From Lepiota brunneoincarnata (taxonomy: Eukaryota; Basidiomycota; Agaricomycetes; Agaricales; Agaricaceae): DNA of 58,449 nucleotides. The stretch covers positions 1 to 58,449 of the forward strand of contig JAEBUN010000086.1 in the NCBI GenBank assembly GCA_023014365.1, in the 5' to 3' direction. The position numbers and the translations under genes were made by a program. The stretch's first letter is position 1. The number at the start of each line of letters is the position of its first letter. Below the pieces are notes generated by a model, which was not told the DNA's origin, searched no databases, and saw only the letters and a list, made by a program, of their open reading frames with translations. Positions 9,163 to 20,832 of this stretch are shown one piece after another.

Positions 9163-10871
9163 GAATGGCTCATCAAGTGGCTTGACAACGTTGCAGTTGT
9201 GTAACTTGAGCGTGGAATGGAAACGGAGAGAAAAGAGAAAAGAAACGTATGAGGGGCACATACTGTGAGACAGTGGGCCTTCGAGGGGCCCTTTTGTAAG
9301 GCGTGGATACCCCCCCAATATGCAGAGTTGGGGCACGGATGTGTGGGTGGCATGGCGATGGACGAATTTGACGTCAGAATGAAATGTCAGATTTGAAATT
9401 CTGGAGTTGGGAAATCAGGTCTAAGTTGTGGCGCATTCATTCCAATCAGTGATTGAATAACACCCTTAGCAGTACAAACACACATCTATATACATCAGGG
9501 GTTTAGGGTTATCCCTCGTGATTTCAGGAGCAAATAATAATTTGTCAAGCTGAATCTAGCATGATAAATTGTGCTTGATTTCTGAGTATATTCAAGTAGA
9601 CCTGGTATGATAGGTATGCAGAAAGGTGTCGTGGATTTGGTCATATCAATCCTTTGATGTTCCTCGCTATGGGGAGTTCTGGATTGATGGACTTCTCACA
9701 GGGACAAAGCCCGATTTCAGGGCAACCCAAATTTGCAGTGTATTTACTAGTGTTTAGAACACCGGACTCAGCAGGGGGTTAAAAAGCAACGGCCATTGGA
9801 ATTATTATACACTCACCGATTCCCTCGTGCTCTCATATACTGACACTGTTGCAACCAACTACTATGTGCAAACTGTATGCTAAACCGCAGATCTCAGTTA
9901 CCCTATTCTTTGACGTCTTAGCTAGGTTTCGATTTTCTGTGTGCCGAGGTTGCGGGGAGAATTTTGTTTGTCGCATTTTAACTCCTGTCCCAGTTTTATA
10001 GCAAGTACTGACCTCCACTGCGGGGAAAAGACCTATAGGGTAGGAATACCCTCCAATTTGGTAATATTACTGCAGGCTGAAATCTCAGACAGGAGGATTG
10101 TTGGCGGAAGAACTGCTCGAGCAGCGCTATACATCACTCCAATCATGGCGGGGTGTGTGACTGTCGGGCGTGAGTGTTGTCTTGTTCTGTACCATCACAC
10201 GTTAATAGTTTTGTGCACCATCAGCCAGATAACCTACGGAAGTTGGTTTGTTTCTATATGTACTCTCTGGAATCTGCGAACTCACGCAAACATTTCCAGG
10301 TCCAAGGGCCAATGTATTTTGTCTGGTCTGCAGATACAGGCTTTACCGTGCGGGTAGGGTGCAGCGTTGGCGCTCTTGAGCCCGGTAGAATTGCTAGGAA
10401 TGAAATAGAAACCATGCAGCACCGCACTTCGCGAGGGATACTTGAGCTTTCTCTCTCGAGTTGTCCGATCAGTCACTTGACTAATCTAAATCGATAAAGC
10501 GATAAAGGGTATCAGTGCTCCGGCAATCGGTTTTGATTGTTCTATTGCACATGAGAGAAAACAGCTATCTACTCCAGTTGTCACCGGATGTATTTAACAT
10601 CTTAGGATGGCATTCCATATTTCAACCACCGGCGAGAGTTTAATAGTTGTAAATGTGGGTATCTGACTAGGAGACGTGCAAGATGTTGGAGGTGGCAATT
10701 GGTTCACCCGTGGGTTTGTTGCCCAACGCCACAATAATAGGCCTCCCATCATTGACTATTCCCACACGAACCGTCAAGTCCTGATCTATCCATCAGAATC
10801 AACATGCAATAAGAATAGATACATGGTATATACACCGTGATTGAAAGTTCGTGTCCCGAGAGCGGCGGGGG
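9163..10871. other. No supported gene
   Basis: Open frames up to about 138 codons exist on both strands, but none has recognisable motifs or a splice-consistent extension. The stretch looks like non-coding or thoroughly decayed DNA between the subtelomere-like block and the BRCT remnant. Confidence 0.5.
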
Positions 10872-10963
10872 TCCAGGGACTGCCTGGACCCCATTGGAGT
10901 CCATGAAAAATGAAAAAAAAAAATCCGTTGGAACCACGATCGTGGTTCCCGTATAATAAACTT
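10872..10963 (+). repeat. Dispersed ~90-bp repeat, copy 2, interrupting the BRCT remnant
   Basis: Second copy of the repeat at 6655-6744, again with the ccagg-gactg-cctgg inverted repeat, an A-run and the 20-bp palindrome. On the minus strand the coding-like frame of the neighbouring BRCT pseudogene (ending KVPRARRRRLQNAW) runs straight into the repeat and then loses coding character. The element therefore marks the truncation point of that gene. Confidence 0.85.
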
Positions 10964-12720
10964 GGGTGTAGTCTGCTCCACGCGTTTTGTAGGCGGCGAC
11001 GGCGCGCCCTTGGAACCTTATTTAGCGGGTGATACAGATTCAGAGATTTGTCTATCCAACCTCGTCCTTCCTCCGCGTCCGCGTCTGGCATACTGATCAT
11101 ATCGATATCATCATCGCCACGCAGACCAGGGACCCTGATCACCCCAGTACACACAACTCCGGGAAGTACCTCAACCCCACCGTCAGAATCCTCGCCCTCA
11201 CTTCCCTCCTTTCTCTCTTCTCGCCACACAACTCAACGCCACGCACACCAACACTCCTCTCCCCGAGCAGCTTGCTGAAAATCCACGCCGGGTGGAAAGA
11301 TGATGTACTTCTCGAGGCCAACGGTCGAGTTTCGCCACTGGATAAAACAGTCTTCGAGCCGTGTGTGGTTGACAATTGAGATGGACCATGCACGAGCTTT
11401 TTCGAGTTTAACACCATCTTGACTGCGCAGTTTGACAGTTGTTAGAGCTGATTTCTGGAGAAAAAGTGGCATACTTACTATGTAGCGACGAGGACAGAGA
11501 TACGACCTGAGATGCCCGGGGTAAAGGATGCTCCCATGGCGGTTATCATCCGCTTGATGTATTCGCGAGCTTCGCCTGTGCAATTTGTTACTGTGATCTC
11601 CCGTACGATAGTGAATATGAGGGGTGCGGGGTTGAGAACACGAAACATACGTGAATGCTAAACCCCTCAATTGGTTTTCAGGGCATCGGGTAGTGTAGCA
11701 ATTGGTCAACTGGTCGTGGCATGAGCCCAGTTGATTGGACGTGGTACATCCATGCGAAAGTTCCGATCGTCTTTCTGCTTCGGAAAACCTACTCGAGGCA
11801 TGAGACTACGCCACGCACGAGAACGCGTCCATGATAACGCACCGTTGCATAGGCTTTCCCATTCCTCCACCGGGTGATCAATATATCACATGCTGCAACC
11901 GCCCTCGCCTCCTTCCTATCTCTCCACTTCTCTTGCGCCTCACTCGAGTCTTCATCATCATCTCCAGGGTACCTCAAGACCTCTCCACCAGCCCTCCGAA
12001 TCCCGATTTCGACCGCCTCCCTCCTCGACCCATATAAGCTCAACGTCCAGCTGCGCAATATCTTCTTGCCGCCCCATGCATCCCGCTTGAAGGGCACGAG
12101 ATCCGCATCCTTTGTAATACGGACCTTTCAACTGGGGGATGCAGTAAACAGGTTCGCGGTGGCCATCATGAATTTCTTGACTCTGCCCTCTTCCGCCAAC
12201 TTGTCACCCCCATCTTCCTTGTTTGATCCATTCGGCTCAACACCCATGTTTTTCCGGAGAAGGGGTGGGTCTGGCCAGAGGTAAGGCTCGAGGGTGGGGT
12301 TCCGAGACCAAGTCAGACAGAGTCATCGAACGAATGCCAGTGGATTTGCGGTGTGCGAGGGCAGTTGCGTACTTGTGAGAGGTTGGGGAGATAGCGAAGA
12401 GGTGAGTGACATCGTTGGTGAGGCCTGTGCGCCATCGTCCGCCGAGGACAGTGATACCAGCAGAGAGGACCTCGAGGTCGTGCGTTGGGAGCTGATTGAC
12501 GAAGAGTATGAGTTACCACGGATGATTAGGATATAATAGGGGCATACTTCAGCGGCACAGGCTACACAACCTGAGAGCATGGCCGGGTCAACGGAATGGT
12601 GTTGAGGCCTGGGAAATAATGAGACGGGCGCTGGGTGAGAAAAGAGAGACATACGGCTGCATTTGGATGACGAACCCGTGACCATCAATGCCCTCGACAC
12701 TACTTTACTATCAGACCCAC
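10964..12720 (-). pseudogene. BRCT-repeat protein (Brc1/Rtt107/PTIP-like), decayed and truncated
   Basis: At least four BRCT-like pieces occur in order on the minus strand. First QPPQHHSVDPAM, an intron, then LSAGITVLGGRWRTGLTNDVTHLF (about 12690-12380). Next SLYGSRREAVEIGIRRAGGE (about 12040). Then EAREYIKRMITAMGASFTPG (about 11570-11490). Last KLEKARAWSISIVNHTRLED...W (about 11430-11320). GT-AG introns at the expected places are still visible. Frame changes follow GIRS near 12310, near 12130, and near 11277, where one extra base separates PPGVDF from SKLLGE; an acidic tail follows. The 3' end is cut by the 90-bp repeat and the N-terminal BRCT is missing. Members of this family act in DNA-damage signalling at replication forks. 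The frame breaks could in principle be assembly errors, but several of them plus the repeat insertion argue for a true pseudogene. Confidence 0.7.
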
Positions 12721-13000
12721 CCCACTCCCGTAGAAGGAGCCAATCTTTCCCTGGCAACTGAACCTATATGGTCCTCATATGATGCGTGTGATATGAGCTT
12801 AGATAATAGTTATAAAATGGACCTTAGGTAATGAAGACAGCTTAACTTCTTGCACCTCCGTACTCTGAAATACAGATACCGTGCAGAACTACTTTGCTGT
12901 GCGACTACGTGTAAGACCACTTGTAACCCTACCGGGGTCTCATGTTCGCATTAAGCCTATTGTGTGACATGACTCATGCTCGTCGTCTCAAAATCGCTCA
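12721..13000. other. Short intergenic stretch
   Basis: No coding support. It separates the BRCT remnant from the next degraded gene. Confidence 0.4.
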
Positions 13001-13009
13001 TCTCAAAAA

Positions 13010-13630
13010 GTGATTACCCTCCTCGCTGATTTGTCCAGATGCATCGCTTCTCCTGGTACATATGCGAACCGCGTTCACCAGGCAAAGTGCAAACAAATGA
13101 TCATGAACAAGATAGAAGCTGCCGGTCTCGTCGAAAAGGTCAAGGATCCCAAACCCTTGCCGTACATTCATTCTACCTCATCAACAACATGGTTTCATGT
13201 CCTTCAGATTCAACTTTGAGGACGTTCGCAAGCTTTCCTCCGCCGATTATCGCCATGATGATGCTGGTTTCTCCTACTTGGGCAAGAAGGGAATACCACC
13301 TTTACGGGCACCTTTCATTCGGCATTGAGTACGTGATGATCGTATTTGTCTTGCTGTTTCATCTAATATTTACCACAGCGTGGATCTCCGTACCGCCACC
13401 CCCGGAACCAATGGTGCCGGAAATTTGACTCTCCAGCTTTGTGAGGGCACCACCTCAAACATGTCGTCTTCAAGCTTGCCAAATATTCCCAGGAAGATTC
13501 AGTCGGAATCGGGGGCATCGACAAAGTCGGGTGGTTATCATATGTGCACGACTTCATATGACTACCTTCTGCCCCGGCATTGAGCAAGCAGCGCTTAAAG
13601 GCCGAAGACCTCCTTTCCGCTTCTTAGGGT
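13010..13630 (+). pseudogene. Unidentified gene remnant
   Basis: Coding-like peptides appear in order but in different frames. They are YANRVHQAKCKQMIMNKIEA, then MSFRFNFEDVRKLSSADYRH followed by GFSYLGKKGIPPLRAPF, then VDLRTATPGTNGAGNLTLQL after a plausible intron, then VVFKLAKYSQEDSVGIGG and GWLSYVHDF in another frame. The coherent peptides and intron-like joints suggest a former gene with small frame errors. I do not recognise the family. The remnant ends about 120 bp before the P450 start. Confidence 0.45.
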
Positions 13631-13753
13631 GCCACGCTATATTTGTTGATGTTTAACATAGCAGCACGCTCCAATCACCACCCCATATATTCCCGAGACT
13701 GCATACAAAAGCTTCGACCGCCTTTGAGGTCTACAAAATCCGGGTCTCTCAGG

Positions 13754-15724
13754 ATGTTAACTCTCTTCTCCTCCACAGCAGTTCTCTACTCTTGCGGTTT
13801 GGCTCTGAGCTGGTGGCTCTATTGCAAGCTTCGAGAGCGGAGGGACAATCCAAATGGAATGCCCTTACCACCTGGTCCTAAAGGCTATCCTTTCATTGAC
13901 AATCTTCTTGATTTCCCCACCTATAAACCATGGCTAGTATACGACAAATGGTTCAAGATGTATGGTATGTGCACCCCCTCATCATTGGTGGGGGCGATGG
14001 CACACCTGAAGCTTTTCTATAGGAGATATGGTCTACTTCAAGGTTTTCGGGCAGCCTTTCATTATCCTTGGTAGCGTGGAGCGGACGTACGACCTATTTG
14101 AGAGGCGTTCATCGAATTATTCTGACCGCAATCGCATGCCAATGTTAAACGAACTGTACGTTCGCTTCTTCCATCATAGCCCGCTCTGCCGGATCACTCA
14201 TGCAAAGTCAGCATGGACTGGACATGGAACATGGCATTTATGCCATACGGGACGTGGTGGAGGCGCCATCGTCGCAGCTTCCACGATCATTTCCATCCAA
14301 ACATAATCCACAAATATTACCCCCTGCAAATTACTACAACTCGCGCCTTCCTACGCCGATTGCTGAATTCTCCAGATGACTTTATGCTTCATGTCCGACA
14401 GTAAGATCTCGTCACTGCATTCAATATCTCAAAGCTTAAGTTCCTTTCTGAACAGTGTATTCACATCAACTATTATGCAGATTGCATACGGAATAACGAT
14501 CTCCGACGATGACGATTCCTATACGATCACAGCCGAAAAAGCTCTTGGCAGTCTAGCAGAAGTCGGCAACCCAGGATCCTTCTTGGTCGATCTATTTCCC
14601 GTGATGAAATACATTCCTGCGTGGCTCCCTGGTGCTGGATGGAAAAAGAAGGCTAACTACTGGCGACACATCAGTGAAATATTTGCAAATAGGCCCTGGA
14701 ATGTGGCAAAGAACCAATTTGTGAGAGCGTCTCGTTTCAGTCCACTGATCACGCATTCATCGTCCCACTCGGATAGAAAGAAGGTACAGCGGAGCCTTGT
14801 ATTGCAACAACAATGCTCGAGAAATTGCCAGACGAGAGCTCACCCGATCGCACTGACGAAGAACTATTGGCGCGTGATGTTTGTGCGGTAACGTTTGCAG
14901 GTGAGTTGATCCCCCCCCTCTTGCAACCAAAGAAGAATTGACGACCGCGTTCCTCAGGCGGTGCTGATACCGTGAGCTTCAACCTTCCGTCCACCTGTGG
15001 CTGCTTTTTGGATCACTAAAGCATCGCAATAGACAGTCTCGACGGTACAATCCCACTTCATGGCCATGTCTCTATATCCCGAGGTTCAGAGGAAGGCCCA
15101 AGAGGAACTTGACCGAGTACTTGGTGGTCGCCTTCCTGAGTTCAACGATCGACCGAACCTTCCCTACATCAATGCAGTGGTGAAGGAGTCCATGAGGTGG
15201 CAACTTGTCACCCCTCTAGGTAAAGTTTCACGATCTGATATTTATTCTAATCCATGACACTCCTTCTCATCTAGCCGGGCCACACAAAGCCTCGGAGGCC
15301 GATGAGTACAACGGGTACTTTATCCCTAAAGACACCATCCTCATAGGGAATGCATGGTACGTCGGATTTACTCATTGGTCGAAACTTGTATTCAAGCAAT
15401 GTTTCTAGGTCCATATTACACGATCCGAAGGTCTACCAAGATCCCGAGACCTATAACCCCGAGCGGTTCCTCAAAGACGGAAAGATTGACGCAACTGTCC
15501 GTGATCCAAATGTAGCATTCTTTGGCTTTGGAAGGCGAATCTGCCCCGGAAGGTTTCTCGCTGAGAGTTCCATGTTCATCCTCATCTCCCACCTTCTGGC
15601 CGTCTATGACATCAAACCTGGCTTGGATAGGAATGGCAAGGAGATTCCCATCAAGCCCGAGATGACGAATGGGTTACTTTCGTACGTTTTTGCCATCTAC
15701 CGCTGCGAAGAATTCGAGCTTTGA
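13754..15724 (+). CDS. Cytochrome P450 (class II, ER membrane anchored)
   Basis: Nine exons splice to 506 residues with no internal stop: 13754-13964, 14023-14155, 14212-14400, 14456-14720, 14777-14900, 14958-14971, 15033-15219, 15275-15356 and 15409-15724. The N terminus has a hydrophobic anchor and a proline-rich hinge (LPPGPKGYP). The oxygen-binding I-helix motif AGGADTT spans a 14-nt micro-exon. The K-helix gives KESMR, the PERF motif NPERF, and the haem loop [10 protein letters not shown]. It resembles the large agaricomycete P450 families often annotated as O-methylsterigmatocystin oxidoreductase-like; the substrate is unknown. The start is the first ATG before the anchor. No neighbour shares an obvious pathway, so it stands alone. 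The length and motifs indicate a functional gene. Confidence 0.93.
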
Positions 15725-18700
15725 CGTGTAACCTGGTGCGATCAGGTATCCTGAACCATTTGCATGTAGGATCATGCCGCGTTCGAGGAGAGCCGAAGAG
15801 TTGATCCGTAACTCTGGCCTTATGGATTGAGTGGGCAGCTCACAGAACGTGGCCCAAGGGAGGGCGCTTAGCTTCTTCGTTCACAGGAACTGCAGACCGC
15901 CCTTAGGCTGGCGGGGCATCAAGACGAGTAATGTTATTGCTAGTAGCCATTTTAATGACAAGGATAAGTTTCAATACAACAATTTTAGTCCCCTCTAGAT
16001 CGGTTTCTCTACCTCATCGCCTCCGAGCTCGTGGCCTGCAAGGCGGAATAGCGTGTACTTCATTCCCAGTCGAGTCATGTTAAGGCTTGAATACAAATTC
16101 CGTCGGGCGACTTGTAATCCCTCCAGTAGAGTGACATCAGGTCATAAGGTGGTAAAGCCAGGGCCTCCAGATGTTGTTTAATCGGGTCCGGGCATTCAAC
16201 AGGTCCATTACACCACGAGCACAAGGCCACTAGTGGCCCATGTGCCCCGACATCACTCATGGTAAGGTGGAGAATCTGCAAACTCGGGAATAGGCTTTCC
16301 CTGGGTTAATCGCAAATAGAGCCATTCTTTCATAACGGCTCTATCTTCACCAGTAACCCCTGTAACCCCAATATTGCTCGTCCGCGCCGCCGTCGTTCTA
16401 GATCGAAAATGTGAACAGACAGACCAGTTAATCCGATGGGTTGAGAATATTATCGCAACAGAGATGCGTAATCCGTGCTTTAGGTCTGCGGAGATGTTGG
16501 CATTTTGTAAAGGCCGATGCGTTACAGCTGGAGAGAAGAGCGCAAATCTCGATATTAGCCGGGGGTAACGTATGTGGACTATGTGGTAAATAGCAGAGAG
16601 ATTAGGAAAGTACCCATGTAGCAGGAGACGGTGTTAGACCTATCGAGACTAACGCCAAGCAGGATCCTGCGGGAATGCAGAAAGGAATTTACTGCTGGCC
16701 TTGCTAAGGAGTCGGTAGGGAAGGATAGCGAGGTGACGCCACACCTGAAGAAGGGGATGACCAGCAACAATACTCCAAGAAACGCCCAAGGCCTTCCTTT
16801 CTGTTCTCGGTTGGCTCGTCCGAAATATGGTTGGTAAAATCCTCGCCAAGGAGAGGGAGGATGTTGGCGCGAGTTGACTCCTGCCCAAGGACGTCGCGAA
16901 AGGCTTCAATTTTGGAGTAGCGGCGGGGGACGACGGAACGATGTAGGTTGAATGCCGGAATATTGGTCTGCGCGGAATTCATAAGCTCGCAGGCGCACAG
17001 TATAGCGGCGATGGTACCTTGCGCACGATCTCGTAGCCTATGTGCATTTTGCGTCCAAAGCTTGTAGGCAGAGTGAATGGTGGAAGACTGAGAAAAGACG
17101 GGTAGTCATCGAATCGGACATCATTCAACAACACATACAACCAAATTTTCCCACTCTCACAGAGACTGGGGACACTGAGGACGACATCCGCGCCAGCATT
17201 TCCATCCAGGGCCATGTTCACAATTACCTTGGCTTCCCTTCCCTCTCATTCCTGACCCTGAATTTCATCTTGTCGGGTAAGCCGAAAGTTTGATTGTGCC
17301 GCATCGAATGCACCGGTGGGGTCGTACTTGTAAGAGCACAGGAAGCGACGAGCTGGGCCATTCGACCTTACAACTACCGATGTAATAGCCCAAGGACCGG
17401 ACTTCCGGGGAACGCGATTGCCACATCCGGTTTCCGCGCGGTCCGCCAACGAAAGTGACCTTGATCGGGTGTACTGGTGTTCTTAGAGTGCCAATGTCCC
17501 CATTCCCTTTCCAGTATGCAAGACTTTATTTATTAAATAGAGTGAGAGTGAGCCTACGAGCCTCGATAATCAACTCTTCAGGTGGGAGTGAGGAGCGGGC
17601 TAAGGCGAAGCATGCGTGGGAACTACGAGGAATCTCGGGGTAATCCCCAAAATGATTTCCGGCGATCGTGATCTGAATAAAGCAATGATCCTCAAACTGT
17701 GCGTTTTGACACAGCTACGATTTTGACCTAAGTGCTGCACATGCAACATGCAACAAGACTCATTTCTTGCCAAATGGGCGTAGATCGTCTCAGCCTCGGA
17801 GGGGCGTTTTACACCAATATCATCTTGCTTGGTGGAACTTGTGGCAGTGTGCTGTTGAGAACAAAGATGGCAAGTCGAGGCGAAACGGTACTGCTGCCGT
17901 GAAGTGCACTGTCAGGTCGGAGGACTCCCACAACAAGTCAATACGGTCAGTCCACTGAGCATGCTGACTTCTAGAAAACAGAGGCAGTAGGTTGGGCACT
18001 TCTCTGAGCCAGGTGAAAACCAAGGAATATCGATCAGCTATGGCCTGGGGGTGGCTACGTGATCATTGTTATCGTGAGCTTTGACAATTCTGGAAGCGGG
18101 GCCACCGGTGACCTTCGACAACCCCGAGCATTCTGATAGAGGTCAACCAAGCACTAGACGTCTGTGGCCGCCGGTACTCCGTAATGAACCTTCGTGATGC
18201 ATAGCATGGTCCATCAGATGTCGACAGTCACTCCGCTGGGGATACGTCAGATATGAGCTAATGCAGGAGAGGATGTTCATACCCACCACCCAGGTCCTTC
18301 AACCAATGATTGGTCTGCCGGTGAGGGGCCGAGCTAGTTACGTGTCAGAGGCTGATCATGAGCAATTAGCACGGGGGAAGGCCACGAGGCCTTTTCAATG
18401 TTACACAGCAGGCATGCCGGTAGATGGTGTGGATTGCAAGCGGAGAGAAGCATTGAAATACGTGTTTTGTGGGTCCACAGGCGACCCGATAGATGCGGAG
18501 CAGTACTGCGAACACGGCGATTGCAGCTTGCGATCGCACATTCTGCGGAGCAACTTGCAAGCTAAGAGCTTGGGAGGTGCTGGGGAAGAGTCAGAGACGC
18601 TGAGGTTCAGAGGTGCTCACAAGTGAAATCGATGCACGGCGTTATCTGAGGCGACCCTTTCCTGATGTGCCCACGACTGTCAGACTCGTGACTCCATGAG

Positions 18701-18939
18701 GCAGGATGCCAAGTGCCTCGCTACCCTTACTTCTTTCTCGTCCAGTCTTCCATTGCTGATCGATGCAGCTACACTTCCCATTCAAGATACCCGGATGGGC
18801 GTGCTGATTTAAAGGCGCCAATCGATCAAATGAAATTCCTCTAATTAGCCCAATTTGAAGTCGAAGGCTCCATCCCCCCTTCACTGCACACTGGTTGCGA
18901 TTTCTTAGAAATCATCACCAGCCTGGGTTGGGTGTTATA
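15725..18939. other. 3.2 kb with no intact gene
   Basis: Minus-strand peptides between 17450 and 16650 (for example GPWAITSVVVRSNGPARR, and later [20 protein letters not shown]) look mildly protein-like, but they sit in different frames without convincing splice joints. A plus-strand frame at 18261-18626 is open for 121 codons with no motif. I see only possible remnants here. Confidence 0.5.
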
Positions 18940-20524
18940 ATGTTTGGTGGCTTGCAGGAGCTTCGAGCCTCGAGCTCGCAGCGCTCCTACACGCCTCCTT
19001 CCGCCTACCATCCTCATAATACCCCAGACATGTCCACTTACCCAGGATTTCCTGGCTATAGAAACGATTATCGACTCAGTGGTTACGGCCATGCCCCCTA
19101 CGACGGCTTCACCCAACACCGACAGTCGATGAGCGATCCGTTCCAAACCCCTCCTGGTTCTGGCTCTTACCCTGGTCAGAGCACCGGCAACGTACAGCAG
19201 CACCAACACAGACATCGGCATTCACCACACCGTCATGAGGCCCAGCACATGTCAGCGTCATACGACCCGACGATCTTTCGTTATCAGCACAGAGAAGGCT
19301 GCTGCCAGCTCTGTGCCGGGCTCCAAATGCATCGACACGATGAGTCCTATCAGCGACCGCACACACCGTGCTATACGCCTCACCCAGGCTCTGTCCCAAG
19401 GCGGATACCGAGTAACCCTTGGAATGGGTTTGTTGGTGGTGAGGTCGGTGTACCAGCTATACCTACCGCTGCCAACCTGCCCTTTATCCCCATAGTAACA
19501 AATCCACGGCCGGTTATTCCGCCTCCACCACCGCAAGCCCATCAAAATGCGCCTGCAAGAAGGGGGAGAGTGCCACCAGCGAGTGGCGGACAGAGGGTGG
19601 TGGGGGCATTGAGAGTGGTAGGACGGTGGTTGTCAGCATATTTCTGTGAGCTAGCACCTTGTTTGACAGAGCATGCCTCATATGAACAAAACTATATTAG
19701 CCAACTCGAAGAGGGAAACATCAAGCTCCTCTAGAAGGCAAACAATGCCTGCCAAAATACCTCGGATGCTTAAAAGGAAGCACACCCAAACTGAAAAAGG
19801 CTCCCGCTCAGGAGCTCCCCCGGAGCTGCAACCACCTATACGACCTCCAACCCCCCAGGTCCCACCTGCCGCTGCCTTACCCTCACCCTCTCCATCCCCA
19901 ATCCCTGCCCTCCACCCCTTCCTCCAACACAATTTCCTCGATGTTGGACGCATAACCTGGGACGTCTCCCGCGAACCAGCAAGCATCCTCCTGACCCCTA
20001 CGGACCTCTCCCAGCTCCTTACTCGCACCCCAGCCATACCCATACTCGACTCCATGCTCATTGAATACGCTACAGACCCGCCCATTCAGCACATGTTCAT
20101 CAACGCCCTCGCCGACTTCCCGCTTGCCAAGTGCCTCCGTGATCCCGATCCCGCTCGCAACGACGCCCGTGAAGTCGAACTCAGGACACTCCCCTGGCCG
20201 ATCCGCGTGAGCGGGTCTCTGGAAAGAGGGGGAAATTTAACCTGTTTGGATGTCTTCAACGCAGTTTACCAGAATTTCCAGCAGTACATCTCCCGCTCGG
20301 AGCATGAGATGTGGACAAGGAAGAGGCGGAGACTGATGGCTGCCGCATATCATCAACGTAGACGGCAGACACAGGAGAGGTGGATCGACCCGTACCACCC
20401 TGACACACCTGAAGAGGAGGGACTTATGAGATGCGATTATCTGGGGTCACAGGTTATATTCCGTGGGCTCGAAAAGGACGTTGATGGGGAGGGCTGGACA
20501 TTGTTCCTTGGTCCTCCGGTCTGA
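18940..20524 (+). CDS. Pro/His-rich protein with C-terminal DUF6699-like domain
   Basis: Two exons, 18940-19617 and 19670-20524, join in phase 0 through a 52-nt GT-AG intron (510 residues). The N-terminal half is rich in His, Pro, Gly and Tyr and looks disordered. A basic stretch (MLKRKH) and a long proline/serine linker follow. The C-terminal about 210 residues resemble the DUF6699 pattern of Agaricomycetes: ITWDVSREPASI, then PIQHMFINALADFPLAKCL, LPWPIRVSG, LTCLDVFNAVYQNFQQYIS, a basic RKRRR segment and CDYLGSQVIFRGL, ending shortly after GWTLFLGPPV. The domain's function is not known. The start is uncertain: the in-frame ATG at 19030 is an alternative. The gene converges with the RBR ligase gene, about 310 bp away. 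Confidence 0.75.
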
Positions 20525-20832
20525 TTGCTTCACGAATATTTAGAGGATTCTTCTTGGCATTTCAACGCGGTTGTTCCTTCAGTTCATCGATCCCGTGCTG
20601 TATCTATATCCAATCACCCTTTCCTGTGTCGCGCCTTGTTGTATATATACCCAACTATTGCAATGTATAGCGACGGTCCCATGGTATCCTACTCTACGAA
20701 ATAATGCGACACAGGAAGACAAAAAGATGATGATGACGTGAAGTGACGTGTAATCTCGGGCGCTCAAAACTGAAAGGCCCTCAATCGCTCACACCTTTCG
20801 TGCAAGCTCGGAGAAAGTCAGAACTCATGGAG
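20525..20832. terminator. Shared 3' intergenic region between convergent genes
   Basis: About 310 bp separate the stop codons of two convergent genes. T-rich and A-rich runs are present, but no unambiguous poly(A) signal can be assigned. The two transcripts probably end here. Confidence 0.35.

Noticed and set aside
12323..12757. 144-codon minus-strand open frame taken as a gene of its own
   Set aside because: Splicing shows it mixes BRCT coding pieces with intron sequence in a shifted frame; it is part of the BRCT remnant.
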